DNA from: Tritonibacter aquimaris
GTDB taxonomy: Bacteria; Pseudomonadota; Alphaproteobacteria; Rhodobacterales; Rhodobacteraceae
Direction: 5' to 3'
Length of the DNA: 64,000 nt
Assembly: GCF_009617595.1 (NCBI RefSeq)
Contig: NZ_WIXK01000005.1
Location: forward strand, 186,001-250,000
Part shown: positions 51,840 to 60,932 of the stretch, piece by piece
Numbering within the stretch: the first letter of the stretch is position 1
How the letters are laid out: each line of letters opens with the position of its first letter
The notes under the pieces: generated by a model
The model's database searches: none
What the model saw: only the letters and a program-made list of their open reading frames with translations
Told to the model about the DNA's origin: nothing
Position numbers and translations under genes: made by a program

Positions 51840-51879
51840 TGAATACATCTATAGGTTGATTTATTTGTAGGTGTATTCA
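51840..51879 (+). repeat. Inverted repeat immediately upstream of the TPR-like gene
   Basis: TGAATACATCTA and TAGGTGTATTCA (11 of 12 complementary) flank a 16-base spacer and end two bases before the next start codon. It could be an operator or an RNA hairpin that hides the ribosome site. Confidence 0.65.
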
Positions 51880-51881
51880 CC

Positions 51882-52502
51882 ATGAGATATGTGAGCGTTG
51901 TGGCGCTGGCGCTGTCCGCACTGTTTGGAGCCGCGGGTGCGGGCATTTTGCCCCCAGCTGAGGTAACACCAGAGATCGTGGCCGAGCGAGGCTGTATTGA
52001 AGGGGTCAGCCATCCAAGCGAAGAGGCGTTGAATTTTGACGCGCAGGCCAAGGCTTGTGATGACTATGTGCGCCTGCGGGCAGGGGATGCAGATGCGCGC
52101 AGAATGCGGGCCTGGCATTACTATGATCACGGCTCGGAGCGCATTCATTTTGAGATCGCCTATGAGCAGCTCAGTGATCTGATCAAGGCGGGTGAGGGCA
52201 AGGCGGTGGATTATTACTATCGCGGCCATTTGCTGGCGCTCAAATTTGGCCAGCCGCGCGCGGCCATCGCGGATTATGATGCGGCGATTTTGCTGCGCCA
52301 GGACAGCCCGCGCGCCCAATACCATTTTGCACGGGCGGCGATGCATCTGCAGCTGGGGGATGCGGCGCAAGATCCTGCGGAACTTCGGGCAGGGATCGCG
52401 GATCTGGAGATGGTGAAAGCCCTTGGCAAAGACAATGCGCGTGTGGCTGAGCATATGGCCTGGGCCAAACATCTGTTGAACAGGCTCGAACAGGTGAATT
52501 AG
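51882..52502 (+). CDS. Exported TPR-like protein of unknown function
   Basis: A 206-residue protein with a signal peptide (hydrophobic 4-18, A-A-G-A-G). The mature part is helical and looks like tetratricopeptide repeats: Y-Y-Y-R-G-H-L-L-A-L near residue 110 and A-Q-Y-H-F-A-R-A-A near 145 carry the W/Y-x-x-[LI]-x-x-A-x-x pattern. TPR proteins bind partner proteins; this one would do so in the periplasm. No partner is adjacent. A strong inverted repeat abuts the start codon. Confidence 0.75.
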   Translation: MRYVSVVALALSALFGAAGAGILPPAEVTPEIVAERGCIEGVSHPSEEALNFDAQAKACDDYVRLRAGDADARRMRAWHYYDHGSERIHFEIAYEQLSDLIKAGEGKAVDYYYRGHLLALKFGQPRAAIADYDAAILLRQDSPRAQYHFARAAMHLQLGDAAQDPAELRAGIADLEMVKALGKDNARVAEHMAWAKHLLNRLEQVN

Positions 52503-52725
52503 GCCTTACAGCAGCCATCTGGTGAATGTGGCATGGTCAAAGCGGCAGCGCGGTTTTGCGGATCTGGGTGTAGCTACGCTGTGGGGTGTTTGTTGCTGCG
52601 CGGGCACAGGCGGTTTGTAACATCTTGGTAAAAACAAGACTTGCGAGCATAAAATATGCATCATTCCCGTAATGAGTGATCTTGCCACCCTTGGCAGAGC
52701 GTGACTTTAAACGGTAGAAATCCTT

Positions 52726-53640
52726 ATGGAACAGCCAGAGCCAGATATCTGGCGAGACCTGGCGGTGCTGCTTGCGGTTGGTGAAGCCAAGACGTCAGCC
52801 GCGGCAGCACAGGCGCTGGGAATCAGCCAGGATACGATAAATTTGCGGATCGAACAGCTTGAGACCCGGATGGGCTCGGAGCTGATCTTGCGCCATGGGG
52901 AGGACTGGGCCCTAACCGATGCGGGCCTTGGGTTGGCGCATCAGGCGCGCAGTATTGCGGAACTGGTTGAGCGGCGCGGGCGACCGGCGCTGAAAGGCAC
53001 GGATATGGTGCCGCCTTTGGTTCTGTGTTGTCCGGATCTGTTGTTTGAACATTTGTTGTTGCCGATCTGGTATCGCATTCAGGATCAGCTGCCGGAGCAG
53101 CCCATTCAGCTGCGCACCGCCACCAATGTCACCGATCAAAGCGTGCGCGGCAATGATCTGACGCTGTGTCTGGGTCATAAGCTGCGCCCCAATGTGGTGG
53201 GACATGAGGTGGGGCAGGTGGCGTTCCGCCTGTATGGCCACCGCGATCTGTTTGATGCGGAGAAAACCCAGCAGCCGCCCTGCCATTTTGCGGTGGACAC
53301 GCCGCAGCTTGCGGTGCCGGATCTGGTCTGGCCCAAGCTGGGGCAGACGCGCCGGGTCAGCTGCCCAAGCCTGACCATGGTGGCGGCTGCGGTCAAAGCC
53401 GGGCAGGGGATTGGGATCTTGCCTGAATTTATTGCGCGCCAGGATGAGGCGTTGGTGCCGCTGGATGGGGTTGAATTTGACGATTTCACCCTGTGGATCC
53501 TCAGCAGCCGCGCCAGCATTCGCCAGGATCACTATGCTGAACTGCTGCGCCGCAATGCCAATGTGCTGCGTCAATTGCTAAGCCGGGAAATGGCGTTGCT
53601 GCTGCAAGAGCCATCTGCGCCGCAGGCTGCGTCGTCCTAA
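52726..53640 (+). CDS. LysR-family transcriptional regulator
   Basis: A 304-residue LysR-type regulator. The N-terminal HTH (residues about 12-70) has the family pattern A-A-A-A-Q-A-L-G-I-S-Q-D-T-I-N-L-R-I-E-Q-L-E. The rest is a periplasmic-binding-protein-like effector domain with the I-L-P-E-F-I near residue 235. It is not divergent from any gene; the same-strand DMT transporter follows after 99 bases and is a possible target. The effector is unknown. Confidence 0.9.
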   Translation: MEQPEPDIWRDLAVLLAVGEAKTSAAAAQALGISQDTINLRIEQLETRMGSELILRHGEDWALTDAGLGLAHQARSIAELVERRGRPALKGTDMVPPLVLCCPDLLFEHLLLPIWYRIQDQLPEQPIQLRTATNVTDQSVRGNDLTLCLGHKLRPNVVGHEVGQVAFRLYGHRDLFDAEKTQQPPCHFAVDTPQLAVPDLVWPKLGQTRRVSCPSLTMVAAAVKAGQGIGILPEFIARQDEALVPLDGVEFDDFTLWILSSRASIRQDHYAELLRRNANVLRQLLSREMALLLQEPSAPQAASS

Positions 53641-53739
53641 CGGCTGCACACGGTGAAGTGACATCGGATCGCTGTGTGATCGCTGTGTCGCCACCGATTG
53701 AGGATAGTATTGCACGTGCCCTGCCGCTAAGCAGGGCGA

Positions 53740-54600
53740 ATGCGATTGATGACTCTTCTCTGCCTCACCCTGATTGCCTTTGCCGCCAATTCCGTATTGG
53801 GGCGCGCTGCTGTGGGCAATGGCCTGATGGATGCCACCGGGTTTGGCCTGCTGCGGCTGCTGTCTGGTGCGGTGATGCTGCTGATCCTGTGCCGGGCGCG
53901 GGGGCTAAAGATTGCACAGCCGCGCCGTATGAGCCTGTTTGGCGGCGCGTCGCTCACGCTTTATATGGTTGGGTTTGCGCTGGCCTATAAGGATCTGGAT
54001 GCGGGGCTTGGGGCTTTGATCCTGTTTGCGGTGGTGCAGATCACCATGTTTGCCTGGGGCGCGTTCACAAACCAGCGCCCCGGCGCGTTGCAGCTGATGG
54101 GGGCGGCGCTGGCGCTGGTGGGGCTGGCCTATGTGGTCTGGCCTCGTGGCGGCGCGGCTGAGGTCAATCTTTTGGCTGCGGCCTTGATGGCGGTGTCTGG
54201 TTTGGGCTGGGGGATCTATTCACTGCTTGGGCGTGGTGTCAGCGTGCCGCTGGTGTCAACTGCGCTGAATTTCTGCTGGGCCAGCGTCATGATCCTGCCG
54301 GTTTTGCTCTATGTGGGCGGTGGCACTGTCATCACCCTTCAGGGCGCCGTGCTGGCGGTGGTGTCGGGCGCGATCACATCCGGGCTGGGCTATGCATTGT
54401 GGTATTCGGTGCTGCCGCAGCTGCCGGGACCGGTGGCTGCAACCGTACAGCTGAGCGTGCCGGTGCTGGCTATTCTCGGCGGCGCGTTGTTCTTGGCAGA
54501 GCCGGTGGGGCTTGCGCTGGTGATTGGATCGGCGTTGATCCTTGGTGGCATTGCGCTGGTGGCTTTGGCCCCCAAGCCCAAGGTTGTGGCGACCTCCTGA
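53740..54600 (+). CDS. EamA-family DMT transporter
   Basis: A 286-residue inner-membrane protein with about ten hydrophobic helices in two EamA halves, with the usual short start (T-L-L-C-L-T-L-I-A-F-A-A-N-S) and the second repeat from about residue 145. It likely exports a small metabolite. Start 53740 is preceded by AGGGCGA; a second ATG lies three codons on. It is downstream of a LysR gene, which is often how such exporters are regulated. Confidence 0.88.
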   Translation: MRLMTLLCLTLIAFAANSVLGRAAVGNGLMDATGFGLLRLLSGAVMLLILCRARGLKIAQPRRMSLFGGASLTLYMVGFALAYKDLDAGLGALILFAVVQITMFAWGAFTNQRPGALQLMGAALALVGLAYVVWPRGGAAEVNLLAAALMAVSGLGWGIYSLLGRGVSVPLVSTALNFCWASVMILPVLLYVGGGTVITLQGAVLAVVSGAITSGLGYALWYSVLPQLPGPVAATVQLSVPVLAILGGALFLAEPVGLALVIGSALILGGIALVALAPKPKVVATS

Positions 54601-54645
54601 ACACAGCCTCTTTTGTTTGGGATGCGCGGGCCTTATCTCGGGCTT

Positions 54646-55395
54646 ATGAATGTGTTTCGATCCAGTGTTGTGGCGGCGTTCCTATGTGGCGCGGCCCCCG
54701 TTTCCGCTGACTGTGTAATTTTGCTGCATGGTCTTGCGCGCAGTGAGGCGTCGTTTCTGGTGATGGAGGCCGCGCTAGAGCGCGAAGGCTACCGTGTGGT
54801 GCGTCCGGGCTATCCCTCCACCCGCAAAAACGTGTCTGAGCTTGCCCGCGAAACCCTGCCAGCGGCGTTTGAGCAATGTGGTGCAGAGACTTCCCATATT
54901 GTCAGCCATTCCATGGGCGGCATTCTGACCCGGCTGTATCTGGCAGAGAGGCGGCCCGAAACGCTGGGGCGCGTGGTGATGCTGGGCCCGCCCAATCATG
55001 GCAGCGAACTGGTGGATGAGCTGGGCGACTGGGCGCTGTTTGAGCTTTTGAACGGCCCCGCGGGGATGGAGCTTGGCACTGGTGATGGCGCATTGATCCA
55101 GCAGCTGCCGCCGGTGGATTACCCCTTGGGGGTGATTGCGGGCACGCGCTCGCTGAACCCGCTGTTTTCGGCGCTGATCCCCGGCAAGGATGATGGCAAA
55201 GTTTCTGTCAAAAGCACCGCAGCTAAAGGAATGACAGCCCAGATCGTGCTGCCGGTGACCCATACGTTTATGATGAATGATCCGGTGGTGATTGCGCAGG
55301 TCGTGCATTTTTTATCTGAGGCGCGTTTTGACCCTTCCCTTGGCTGGCGGGATGGGGTTTTTGGCACCACTGAGCAAGGCAAGGACAAAAGATGA
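54646..55395 (+). CDS. Exported alpha/beta hydrolase (lipase/esterase-like)
   Basis: A 249-residue protein with a signal peptide (A-A-P-V-S-A-D cleavage) and an alpha/beta-hydrolase fold. The nucleophile elbow is S-H-S-M-G-G near residue 89, with H-G-L-A near residue 30 as oxyanion loop. Candidate catalytic acid and base are the D-D-G-K region near 184 and T-H-T-F near 206. It resembles PGAP1/lipase-like proteins acting on lipids or acyl esters in the envelope. Its stop overlaps the PhnM-like gene by four bases, so the two are cotranslated. Confidence 0.85.
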   Translation: MNVFRSSVVAAFLCGAAPVSADCVILLHGLARSEASFLVMEAALEREGYRVVRPGYPSTRKNVSELARETLPAAFEQCGAETSHIVSHSMGGILTRLYLAERRPETLGRVVMLGPPNHGSELVDELGDWALFELLNGPAGMELGTGDGALIQQLPPVDYPLGVIAGTRSLNPLFSALIPGKDDGKVSVKSTAAKGMTAQIVLPVTHTFMMNDPVVIAQVVHFLSEARFDPSLGWRDGVFGTTEQGKDKR

Positions 55396-56543
55396 GCGGG
55401 CTGGACATCACATTGGTGGGCGCAGATGTGCTGCGCCCCGACGGGCTGGACCAAGCGGGCAGCATTTCTATCACCGGCGCTGAGCTGAGCGACGCTGCGC
55501 AGGCGCGTCAGGTGGATCTCAAGGGTTTTCTGGTGCTGCCGGGCATTGTCGATGTGCATGGCGACGGGTTTGAACGTCATCTGGCCCCGCGTCGCGGTGC
55601 GATGAATGAGATGGATCAGGGCGTGCTTGCAGCCGAGGCTGAGTTTGCGGCCAATGGGATCTCCACGGCCGTGCTCGCGCAGTTTTACAGCTGGGAAGGG
55701 GGCTTGCGCGCGCCAGAGTATGCGGAGCGCGTGTTTACCGCGCTGGCTGCGGTGCGGGGGCAAGTCGCGACTGATCTGATGCCGCAGCTGCGGTTTGAAA
55801 CCCATATGATTGATGACTACGCCGCGCTGCCCGATCTGATTGCGCGCTATGATCTGCCTTATGTGGTGTTCAACGACCATCTGCCCCATGCAAAACTCGC
55901 GGCAGGTAAAAAACCACCCCGGCTGGTGGGGCAGGCGCTGAAGGCCGCACGCAACCCGGATGTGCATCTGGCAATGATGCAAGAGATGCACGCGCGCCGG
56001 GATGAGGTGCCAGCGGCGCTTGATGCCCTATGTGAGCTGCTGCGCGCGCGTGATGTGCGCATGGGCTCCCATGATGATCAAAGCGAGGCAGGGCGTTCCG
56101 AGTGGCGCGCGCGTGGGGTGAAGATCAGCGAGTTTCCCGAAACGCAAGAGGCAGCAGAGGCTGCGCGCGCGGGTGGTGATTACATCATTTTAGGCGCGCC
56201 GAACGTGGTGCGCGGGGGATCCCACAATGGCAATGTATCGGCCAAGGATCTGATTGCCGAGGGGCTGTGTGATGCGCTGGCGTCAGATTACCACTATCCC
56301 AGCCCACGCCGCGCCGCGCTTTTGCTGGAGCGCAGCGGGGTGCTGGATCTTGCCGGAGCCTGGCATCTGGTGTCGCGCGGCCCGGCAGATGTGTTGGGGC
56401 TGAAGGATCGTGGTGAGATCAAACCGGGCCTGCGCGCGGATCTGACCATTCTGGAGGCTGACAGCAAACGGGTGGCAGCAACGCTGTCTGGCGGTGTGGT
56501 GAGCTATATGAACGGGGCGATTGCAGCGCGTTTTTTGCGCTAG
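55392..56543 (+). CDS. PhnM-like amidohydrolase
   Basis: A 383-residue amidohydrolase close to PhnM, the alpha-D-ribose 1-methylphosphonate 5-triphosphate diphosphatase of the C-P lyase pathway. Features are L-P-G-I-V-D-V-H-G-D-G near residue 54 (metal-binding D-x-H), conserved F-N-D-H-L-P near 161, S-H-D-D near 228, G-A-P-N near 277 and a D-Y-H-Y near 303. No other phn gene is in the window, and it is translationally coupled to a lipase-like hydrolase instead. Either it serves a distant phn operon or it acts on another substrate. Confidence 0.85.
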   Translation: MSGLDITLVGADVLRPDGLDQAGSISITGAELSDAAQARQVDLKGFLVLPGIVDVHGDGFERHLAPRRGAMNEMDQGVLAAEAEFAANGISTAVLAQFYSWEGGLRAPEYAERVFTALAAVRGQVATDLMPQLRFETHMIDDYAALPDLIARYDLPYVVFNDHLPHAKLAAGKKPPRLVGQALKAARNPDVHLAMMQEMHARRDEVPAALDALCELLRARDVRMGSHDDQSEAGRSEWRARGVKISEFPETQEAAEAARAGGDYIILGAPNVVRGGSHNGNVSAKDLIAEGLCDALASDYHYPSPRRAALLLERSGVLDLAGAWHLVSRGPADVLGLKDRGEIKPGLRADLTILEADSKRVAATLSGGVVSYMNGAIAARFLR

Positions 56544-56611
56544 GGGCGCTATATTCCTGACCTGACAGCGCGTGCGGGATCTGGCATGTGTTGGATGAGA
56601 AAGGAAAACCC

Positions 56612-57238
56612 ATGTCACGCAAATACGGGCGCACCTACCATCTGCCGCAGTCACCGGGGTTGAGCAAAGATGACCGGCGCGTGCCGCATCAAGATGTTTT
56701 GCGCGCCGCCTCGCAGGTGGTGATCACCGAAAAGATGGATGGTGAAAACACCACTCTTCATGCAGGGGGCACCCATCCCCGCAGTCTGGACGCGCGCTAC
56801 CACCCGTCGCGCGATTGGATCAAAGCCTTTGCCGCGACCATTGCGCCAGAGCTTGCTCCCGATGAACGTATCATTGGTGAATATCTTTTTGCGCGCCACA
56901 GCATTTCTTATGACGCGTTGCCAAGCTATTTTCTGGGCTTTGCATGGAGCGTGGGCGGCGTGTTCCAATCCTGGCCGGATACTTTGGCGCGGTTTCAGGC
57001 ACTGGGTATTACGCCGGTGCCGGTGCTGTATCAGGGGGTGTTTCACGAGGATCTTGTGGCGCAGGTGGTGAAAGATATGGATTTCAACACCCAGGAAGGC
57101 TTTGTGCTGCGGGTGTCAGATGCATTTGCTGAGGGGGATATGGCAACTCATATGGGTAAATACGTGCGCGCGGGGCATGTGCAAAGCGACACCCACTGGA
57201 GCAAGGCGGAGCTGGTCAAAAATACGCTGATAAACTAG
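56612..57238 (+). CDS. Stand-alone RNA ligase (nucleotidyltransferase, Rnl2-like)
   Basis: A 208-residue protein of the RNA ligase family. Motif I is E-K-M-D-G-E-N with the nucleophile Lys41. Motif III-like G-E-Y-L-F-A lies near residue 93, motif IV is E-G-F-V-L-R near 172 and motif V reads G-K-Y-V-R near 191. It would seal 5'-phosphate and 3'-hydroxyl RNA ends using ATP. It is shorter than T4 Rnl2 and lacks an extra C-terminal domain, so only the catalytic core is present. AAAGGA lies six bases before the ATG. No kinase, phosphatase or toxin gene is adjacent. Confidence 0.82.
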   Translation: MSRKYGRTYHLPQSPGLSKDDRRVPHQDVLRAASQVVITEKMDGENTTLHAGGTHPRSLDARYHPSRDWIKAFAATIAPELAPDERIIGEYLFARHSISYDALPSYFLGFAWSVGGVFQSWPDTLARFQALGITPVPVLYQGVFHEDLVAQVVKDMDFNTQEGFVLRVSDAFAEGDMATHMGKYVRAGHVQSDTHWSKAELVKNTLIN

Positions 57239-57267
57239 AAGATGCGCTGAGATCTCTCTCACCGCAT

Positions 57268-57292
57268 CTTCATCTTTTCAAAAATACTCAGG
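57268..57292 (-). repeat. Dispersed intergenic element, copy 2
   Basis: On the minus strand it reads CCTGAGTATTTTT, then GAAAAG and ATGAAG. It matches 36326-36351 in 21 of 25 positions. It lies 48 bases beyond the purK stop and 30 beyond the RNA ligase stop. Confidence 0.6.
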
Positions 57293-57339
57293 TTGTTATT
57301 TCTGGGGGTGAATTGGCGCAGCCAAGAGGGGCAAAGCCC

Positions 57340-58416
57340 TTATGTTTTGGCGCCGCTGATCCGGTTTACATGCCCCATCTTACGACCTGGTTTTGCTTCT
57401 GCTTTACCGTACATATGGATCGACGCATGGCGTTCCTTGGCAATCTCGGCCAGGCGTTCCACATCACTGCCAATGAGGTTTTCCATCACCACATCCGCAT
57501 AGCGGCTGCCTTCTGCCAAGGGCCAGCCCACCACCGCACGAATGTGCTGTTCGAACTGATCGACGGTGCAGCCGTTCTGGGTCCAGTGGCCGGAATTATG
57601 GACGCGAGGGGCGATTTCATTCACGATCAGGCCCTGCGGCGTCACAAACAGTTCAACCCCCATGACGCCAACATAATCGAGCGCATTGAGGATCTGCCCT
57701 GCCATCAGCACCGCATCCATGCGCTGGCTGCCAGACAGGCGCGCAGGCACGGTGGTGGTGTGCAAAATCCCATCGCGGTGCACGTTTTCACCGGGATCAT
57801 AACAGGCCACCTGACCATCCGCGCCACGCGCTGCAATGACCGAAATCTCATGGCTGAAGTCAATAAACCCTTCCAGCAGCGCAGGCGCTCCTGCCATATC
57901 CGCATGGGCCTGCGCGATATCCGCATCAGATTTGATCCGGGCCTGACCTTTGCCATCATAGCCAAAACGGCGGGTCTTGAGGATTGCGGGAGTGCCAAGG
58001 TCTGCGACGGCGGCTTCAAGGCTTGCCAAATCGCTGACATCCGCAAAGGGGGCGGTTTTCAGGCCAAGATCGCGCAGGAAGCTCTTTTCCGTCAGCCGGT
58101 CCTGGCTGACCCGCAGCGCTTCGCGACCTGGGCGGATCGGGCGCAGTGTTTCCAGCAGATCCAGCGCCGTGGTGGGGATGTTTTCAAACTCATAGGTGAT
58201 CACATCCACAGCAGCGGCAAAGGCTTTGAGCGCATCAGCGTCATCATAGTCTGCGGTGGTGACGCGGTCAGCCACATGTGCTGCAGGCGGGTTGGCGGCG
58301 GGTTCAAAGATATGGGTTTTGAAACCGAGACGCGCTGCCGCGACCGAGAGCATACGCCCAAGCTGGCCACCGCCAAGGATGCCAATGGTTGCACCTGTGG
58401 GCAGCGAATTAGTCAT
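57340..58416 (-). CDS. purK: N5-carboxyaminoimidazole ribonucleotide synthase
   Basis: A 358-residue ATP-grasp enzyme of purine synthesis that carboxylates AIR with bicarbonate. The N-terminal [11 protein letters not shown] (about residues 11-21) and the G-Y-D-G-K-G-Q loop near residue 153, and the [11 protein letters not shown] segment near 267, are diagnostic. I start at M-T-N-S-L-P with GAGGAG upstream. The gene overlaps purE by eight bases, so the two are coupled. Confidence 0.96.
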   Translation of the reverse strand: MTNSLPTGATIGILGGGQLGRMLSVAAARLGFKTHIFEPAANPPAAHVADRVTTADYDDADALKAFAAAVDVITYEFENIPTTALDLLETLRPIRPGREALRVSQDRLTEKSFLRDLGLKTAPFADVSDLASLEAAVADLGTPAILKTRRFGYDGKGQARIKSDADIAQAHADMAGAPALLEGFIDFSHEISVIAARGADGQVACYDPGENVHRDGILHTTTVPARLSGSQRMDAVLMAGQILNALDYVGVMGVELFVTPQGLIVNEIAPRVHNSGHWTQNGCTVDQFEQHIRAVVGWPLAEGSRYADVVMENLIGSDVERLAEIAKERHASIHMYGKAEAKPGRKMGHVNRISGAKT

Positions 58417-58897
58417 CGCTGGGCTCCTCAGGGATTGAGGCCGAGAGCGCGGCGCGCCAGTCGTCCAGACGCTGGGCAAGATCTGCGTCTTCGTTGGCGA
58501 GAATGCCCGCGGCCATCAGGCCCGCATTGGCAGCACCTGCGGCACCAATGGCCATGGTGGCCACCGGGAAACCTTTGGGCATCTGCACAATAGAATACAG
58601 GCTGTCGACGCCGGACAGGGCACGGGTCTGAACCGGCACGCCCACAACAGGCACGCGGGTCTTTGAGGCCACCATGCCGGGCAGGTGCGCGGCACCGCCA
58701 GCGCCTGCAATAATCACCTTGAGACCACGTTCTGCGGCAGATTTGCCATAGCTCCAGAGCCGGTCCGGCGTGCGGTGCGCCGAAACGATTTTTGCTTCAT
58801 AAGCCACGTTCAACTCATCAAGGATGGTGGCGGCTTCTTTCATCGTGGGCCAGTCGGATTGGCTCCCCATGATGATGCCTACTTTAACATCGGCCAT
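58409..58897 (-). CDS. purE: N5-carboxyaminoimidazole ribonucleotide mutase
   Basis: A 162-residue PurE that moves the carboxyl group made by PurK to give CAIR. It starts with the family segment ([12 protein letters not shown]) and has S-A-H-R-T-P-D near residue 40 with the catalytic histidine. The class I length and the neighbouring purK agree. It is the first gene of the purEK pair. Confidence 0.96.
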   Translation of the reverse strand: MADVKVGIIMGSQSDWPTMKEAATILDELNVAYEAKIVSAHRTPDRLWSYGKSAAERGLKVIIAGAGGAAHLPGMVASKTRVPVVGVPVQTRALSGVDSLYSIVQMPKGFPVATMAIGAAGAANAGLMAAGILANEDADLAQRLDDWRAALSASIPEEPSDD

Positions 58898-59151
58898 ATA
58901 AAAAGGCTCCTTCGGGTGGCGGCAACAGGTGCGCGCGCACTATAGAGAAGCTTTTTGCCGGCGCAATGGGGGAGTGGGGAATGGCACGTATTTCCTATTG
59001 TGCGGCTTGCGCGTCTTTTGCGCGATCTCAGGCGCTCCCGCCCCCCTTTTTGTGCATGAAACATGCGCAAAGGGCGTTGGGCCGGGCGCCGCGCGATGCG
59101 CGGCGTGCGCAGGTCATGTATGTAGCATGTGGATGAGATGAAGTTTGGGGA

Positions 59152-60210
59152 TTACTCCGCGGCAAAATAGTTATGCGCCTGTCGCAGCTGGTTTGACCAG
59201 CTCAGCTTGGCATTGCCCCAAAGGCTTGCGGCGAGCCCCGTGTTTGAGAGTATGGCGCAGGCAGAGGCTTTTTCAGGGCAGATATAAAGCGCCGCGGTGG
59301 ATCCCGCCGTGCCGCCATCATGGTGCAAAAATCCGGGTGCGTTTTTGTCGAGCGTCATGGAGAGCCAGCCGGAACATTGCGCTGCGGGTTTGGTGCTGCC
59401 TTTGAAGCCAAGGCCAAATATAGGCTCCGCTGCGCGGCAGATCGCCCGATCCAGCGCGGTTTCTACAGCCTGATGCGCAGCGATGATGCGCTGGGAAAAC
59501 AGTGCAAGATCGCGGGCGGTTGCGCGCAGGCAGCCCGCCGCCGCCATGGATTGAAACGTCCAGGGCGGCACTGGATTGCCTTTGGTATTATGGGGCTGGG
59601 CAAAGCGGTCAAGCTGGGTGCCCGTGAGCGTGGCGCCCGTGTCGTTGAGCCCAAGCGGTGTAAGCACCCGCTCCGTGAGCAGCGCGGTGAATGGCGTGCC
59701 TTCCAGCATCGACATGGCCTCGCCCAATAGGCCAATCCCGAGGTTTGAATAAAGATGGCGCGGCTTGGGCTGGGTGGCGGTTTTGGCCCAGCGTTGCAGC
59801 CATTCCAAGAGGTCCGCACGCGAAAAGCTGGCGTAGGGATCCTGGGGCAGGGGGTTGAGCAGGGCCGACCATAGCGGCACATGGATACGCGGCAGGCCGC
59901 TGGTGTGTGAGGTCAGACTGTTTGGGGTGATCCAGAGCGGCACATGGGCCAGATCAGCGCTGATATCACGCAGGGGGGCGTTTGGGTCAATCTTGCCTTC
60001 TTCCACCAAGAGGCACAGCAAAATCGCTGTGAACACTTTGGTGATCGAGCCGATCTCATAGATCTGATCTGCAGCCGCATCAGCAGCGATGCCTGAGCTG
60101 AGGAAATGTTGCTCTCCGTGCCGCAGGCTCATGGCGACAACGCTGTGAGACGGCCCTTCATAGGTCCGCATCATGTTTTGAAGGAGGGTGTGAGGCTGTG
60201 CTGGTTCCAT
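59152..60210 (-). CDS. Serine hydrolase of the beta-lactamase/esterase family
   Basis: A protein of about 352 residues with the penicillin-binding serine-hydrolase motifs: S-I-T-K at residues 55-58 (nucleophile Ser55), Y-S-N near residue 155 and H-H-D-G-G-T near 306, in the place of K-T-G. This layout belongs to the class C beta-lactamase-like esterases and D-aminopeptidases. There is no obvious signal peptide, so it may act in the cytoplasm. The start is uncertain between 60210 and 60234. Confidence 0.85.
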   Translation of the reverse strand: MEPAQPHTLLQNMMRTYEGPSHSVVAMSLRHGEQHFLSSGIAADAAADQIYEIGSITKVFTAILLCLLVEEGKIDPNAPLRDISADLAHVPLWITPNSLTSHTSGLPRIHVPLWSALLNPLPQDPYASFSRADLLEWLQRWAKTATQPKPRHLYSNLGIGLLGEAMSMLEGTPFTALLTERVLTPLGLNDTGATLTGTQLDRFAQPHNTKGNPVPPWTFQSMAAAGCLRATARDLALFSQRIIAAHQAVETALDRAICRAAEPIFGLGFKGSTKPAAQCSGWLSMTLDKNAPGFLHHDGGTAGSTAALYICPEKASACAILSNTGLAASLWGNAKLSWSNQLRQAHNYFAAE

Positions 60211-60512
60211 GCCGCTACAGATGGGGGCTGGCACCGAGATGACAATAGGGTGAGCGAGCTAAATCATAGGTTGCATGTGGGGCGATGGTTGCAACAGTAC
60301 GACACACAAAGATGCGCCCTGTTTTGAGGTGTTTGATAACCTCGCTCGGTGGTGCAGCTGGCCGCAAGGTCAGCTGCCACGCCCAACGGCTGTGCAGGCG
60401 GGGCAAAGCCCCGCATCAGCGCAGTGGGCGGGAGGACCCCGTTGCACCACACCAAAGACGCATCAACTGGTGGCTTACCTGTTTCTCAACGCGCAAGGGG
60501 CGCTGCGGTGGA
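60211..60512. other. Intergenic region between serine hydrolase and DUF465 genes
   Basis: About 300 bases with no credible gene. It contains a hairpin near 60348-60378 (CAGCTGGCC against GGTCAGCTG) and another, GCGGGGC-AAA-GCCCCGC, at 60398-60414. These are probably the terminator region for the DUF465 gene (minus strand) or repeat-like hairpins similar to those upstream of ribF. Confidence 0.5.
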
Positions 60513-60752
60513 TCAGGCGATAATATCGGGGGTCAGCCGGTCTTCGATTCTCGAGATCAGATCTTTCAATTGCAGCTTTTGTTTTTTGAACCGCTGAATG
60601 GTCAGCTGGTCGCTGCCTGCCTTTTCGGAGAGCGCCATAATGGCCTCATCCAGATCCCTGTGCTGGCGGCGCAGCACCTCCAGTTCAACTTGCAAAACCT
60701 CATCGGTTTTCATGGACAGATCAGCTGGCGCAGATTCTGGGGGCAGATTCAT
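60513..60752 (-). CDS. DUF465 (YdcH-like) protein
   Basis: A 79-residue helical protein whose C-terminal two thirds match the DUF465/YdcH family: L-R-R-Q-H-R-D-L-D near residue 27 and the K-K-Q-K-L-Q-L-K-D segment near 57. It forms a short coiled-coil hairpin. The function is unknown; it is common in alphaproteobacteria, often near heat-shock or cell-envelope genes. Here it is divergent from hsp20. Confidence 0.85.
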   Translation of the reverse strand: MNLPPESAPADLSMKTDEVLQVELEVLRRQHRDLDEAIMALSEKAGSDQLTIQRFKKQKLQLKDLISRIEDRLTPDIIA

Positions 60753-60835
60753 GGAGTGTCTCGGATCACAAAAATTGTTGCACGTCCGTTTATACGTTTT
60801 TAACTGGTTTTTCGCTAGGCCTAGAGAGGGTTGGC

Positions 60836-60863
60836 CTTGTGAATTTCATCAAACTCCCCATAT
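60836..60863 (+). promoter_or_regulatory. Sigma-32 (RpoH) promoter of hsp20
   Basis: CTTGTGA, 13 bases, CCCCATAT. The sigma-32 consensus is CTTGAAA-N13/14-CCCCATnT; only the -35 tail differs. It lies 69 bases upstream of the hsp20 start, showing heat-shock control of hsp20-DUF1150. Confidence 0.9.
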
Positions 60864-60932
60864 TGAAACGAGCCGCACCGCCGCTTTGGGGTCGGCAAGA
60901 AGACGTCGCTTTAGAATAAAGGACGAAAAAAC

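Noticed and set aside
57313-58593. 426-codon open frame on the plus strand opposite purK and purE
   Set aside because: purK and purE are unambiguous on the other strand; this frame is a mirror of their codons, rich in Arg, His and Cys.
59030-59105. GC-rich hairpins upstream of purE as a purine riboswitch
   Set aside because: The sequence has no purine-aptamer core and lies on the far side from the expected leader; it is ordinary GC-rich spacer.
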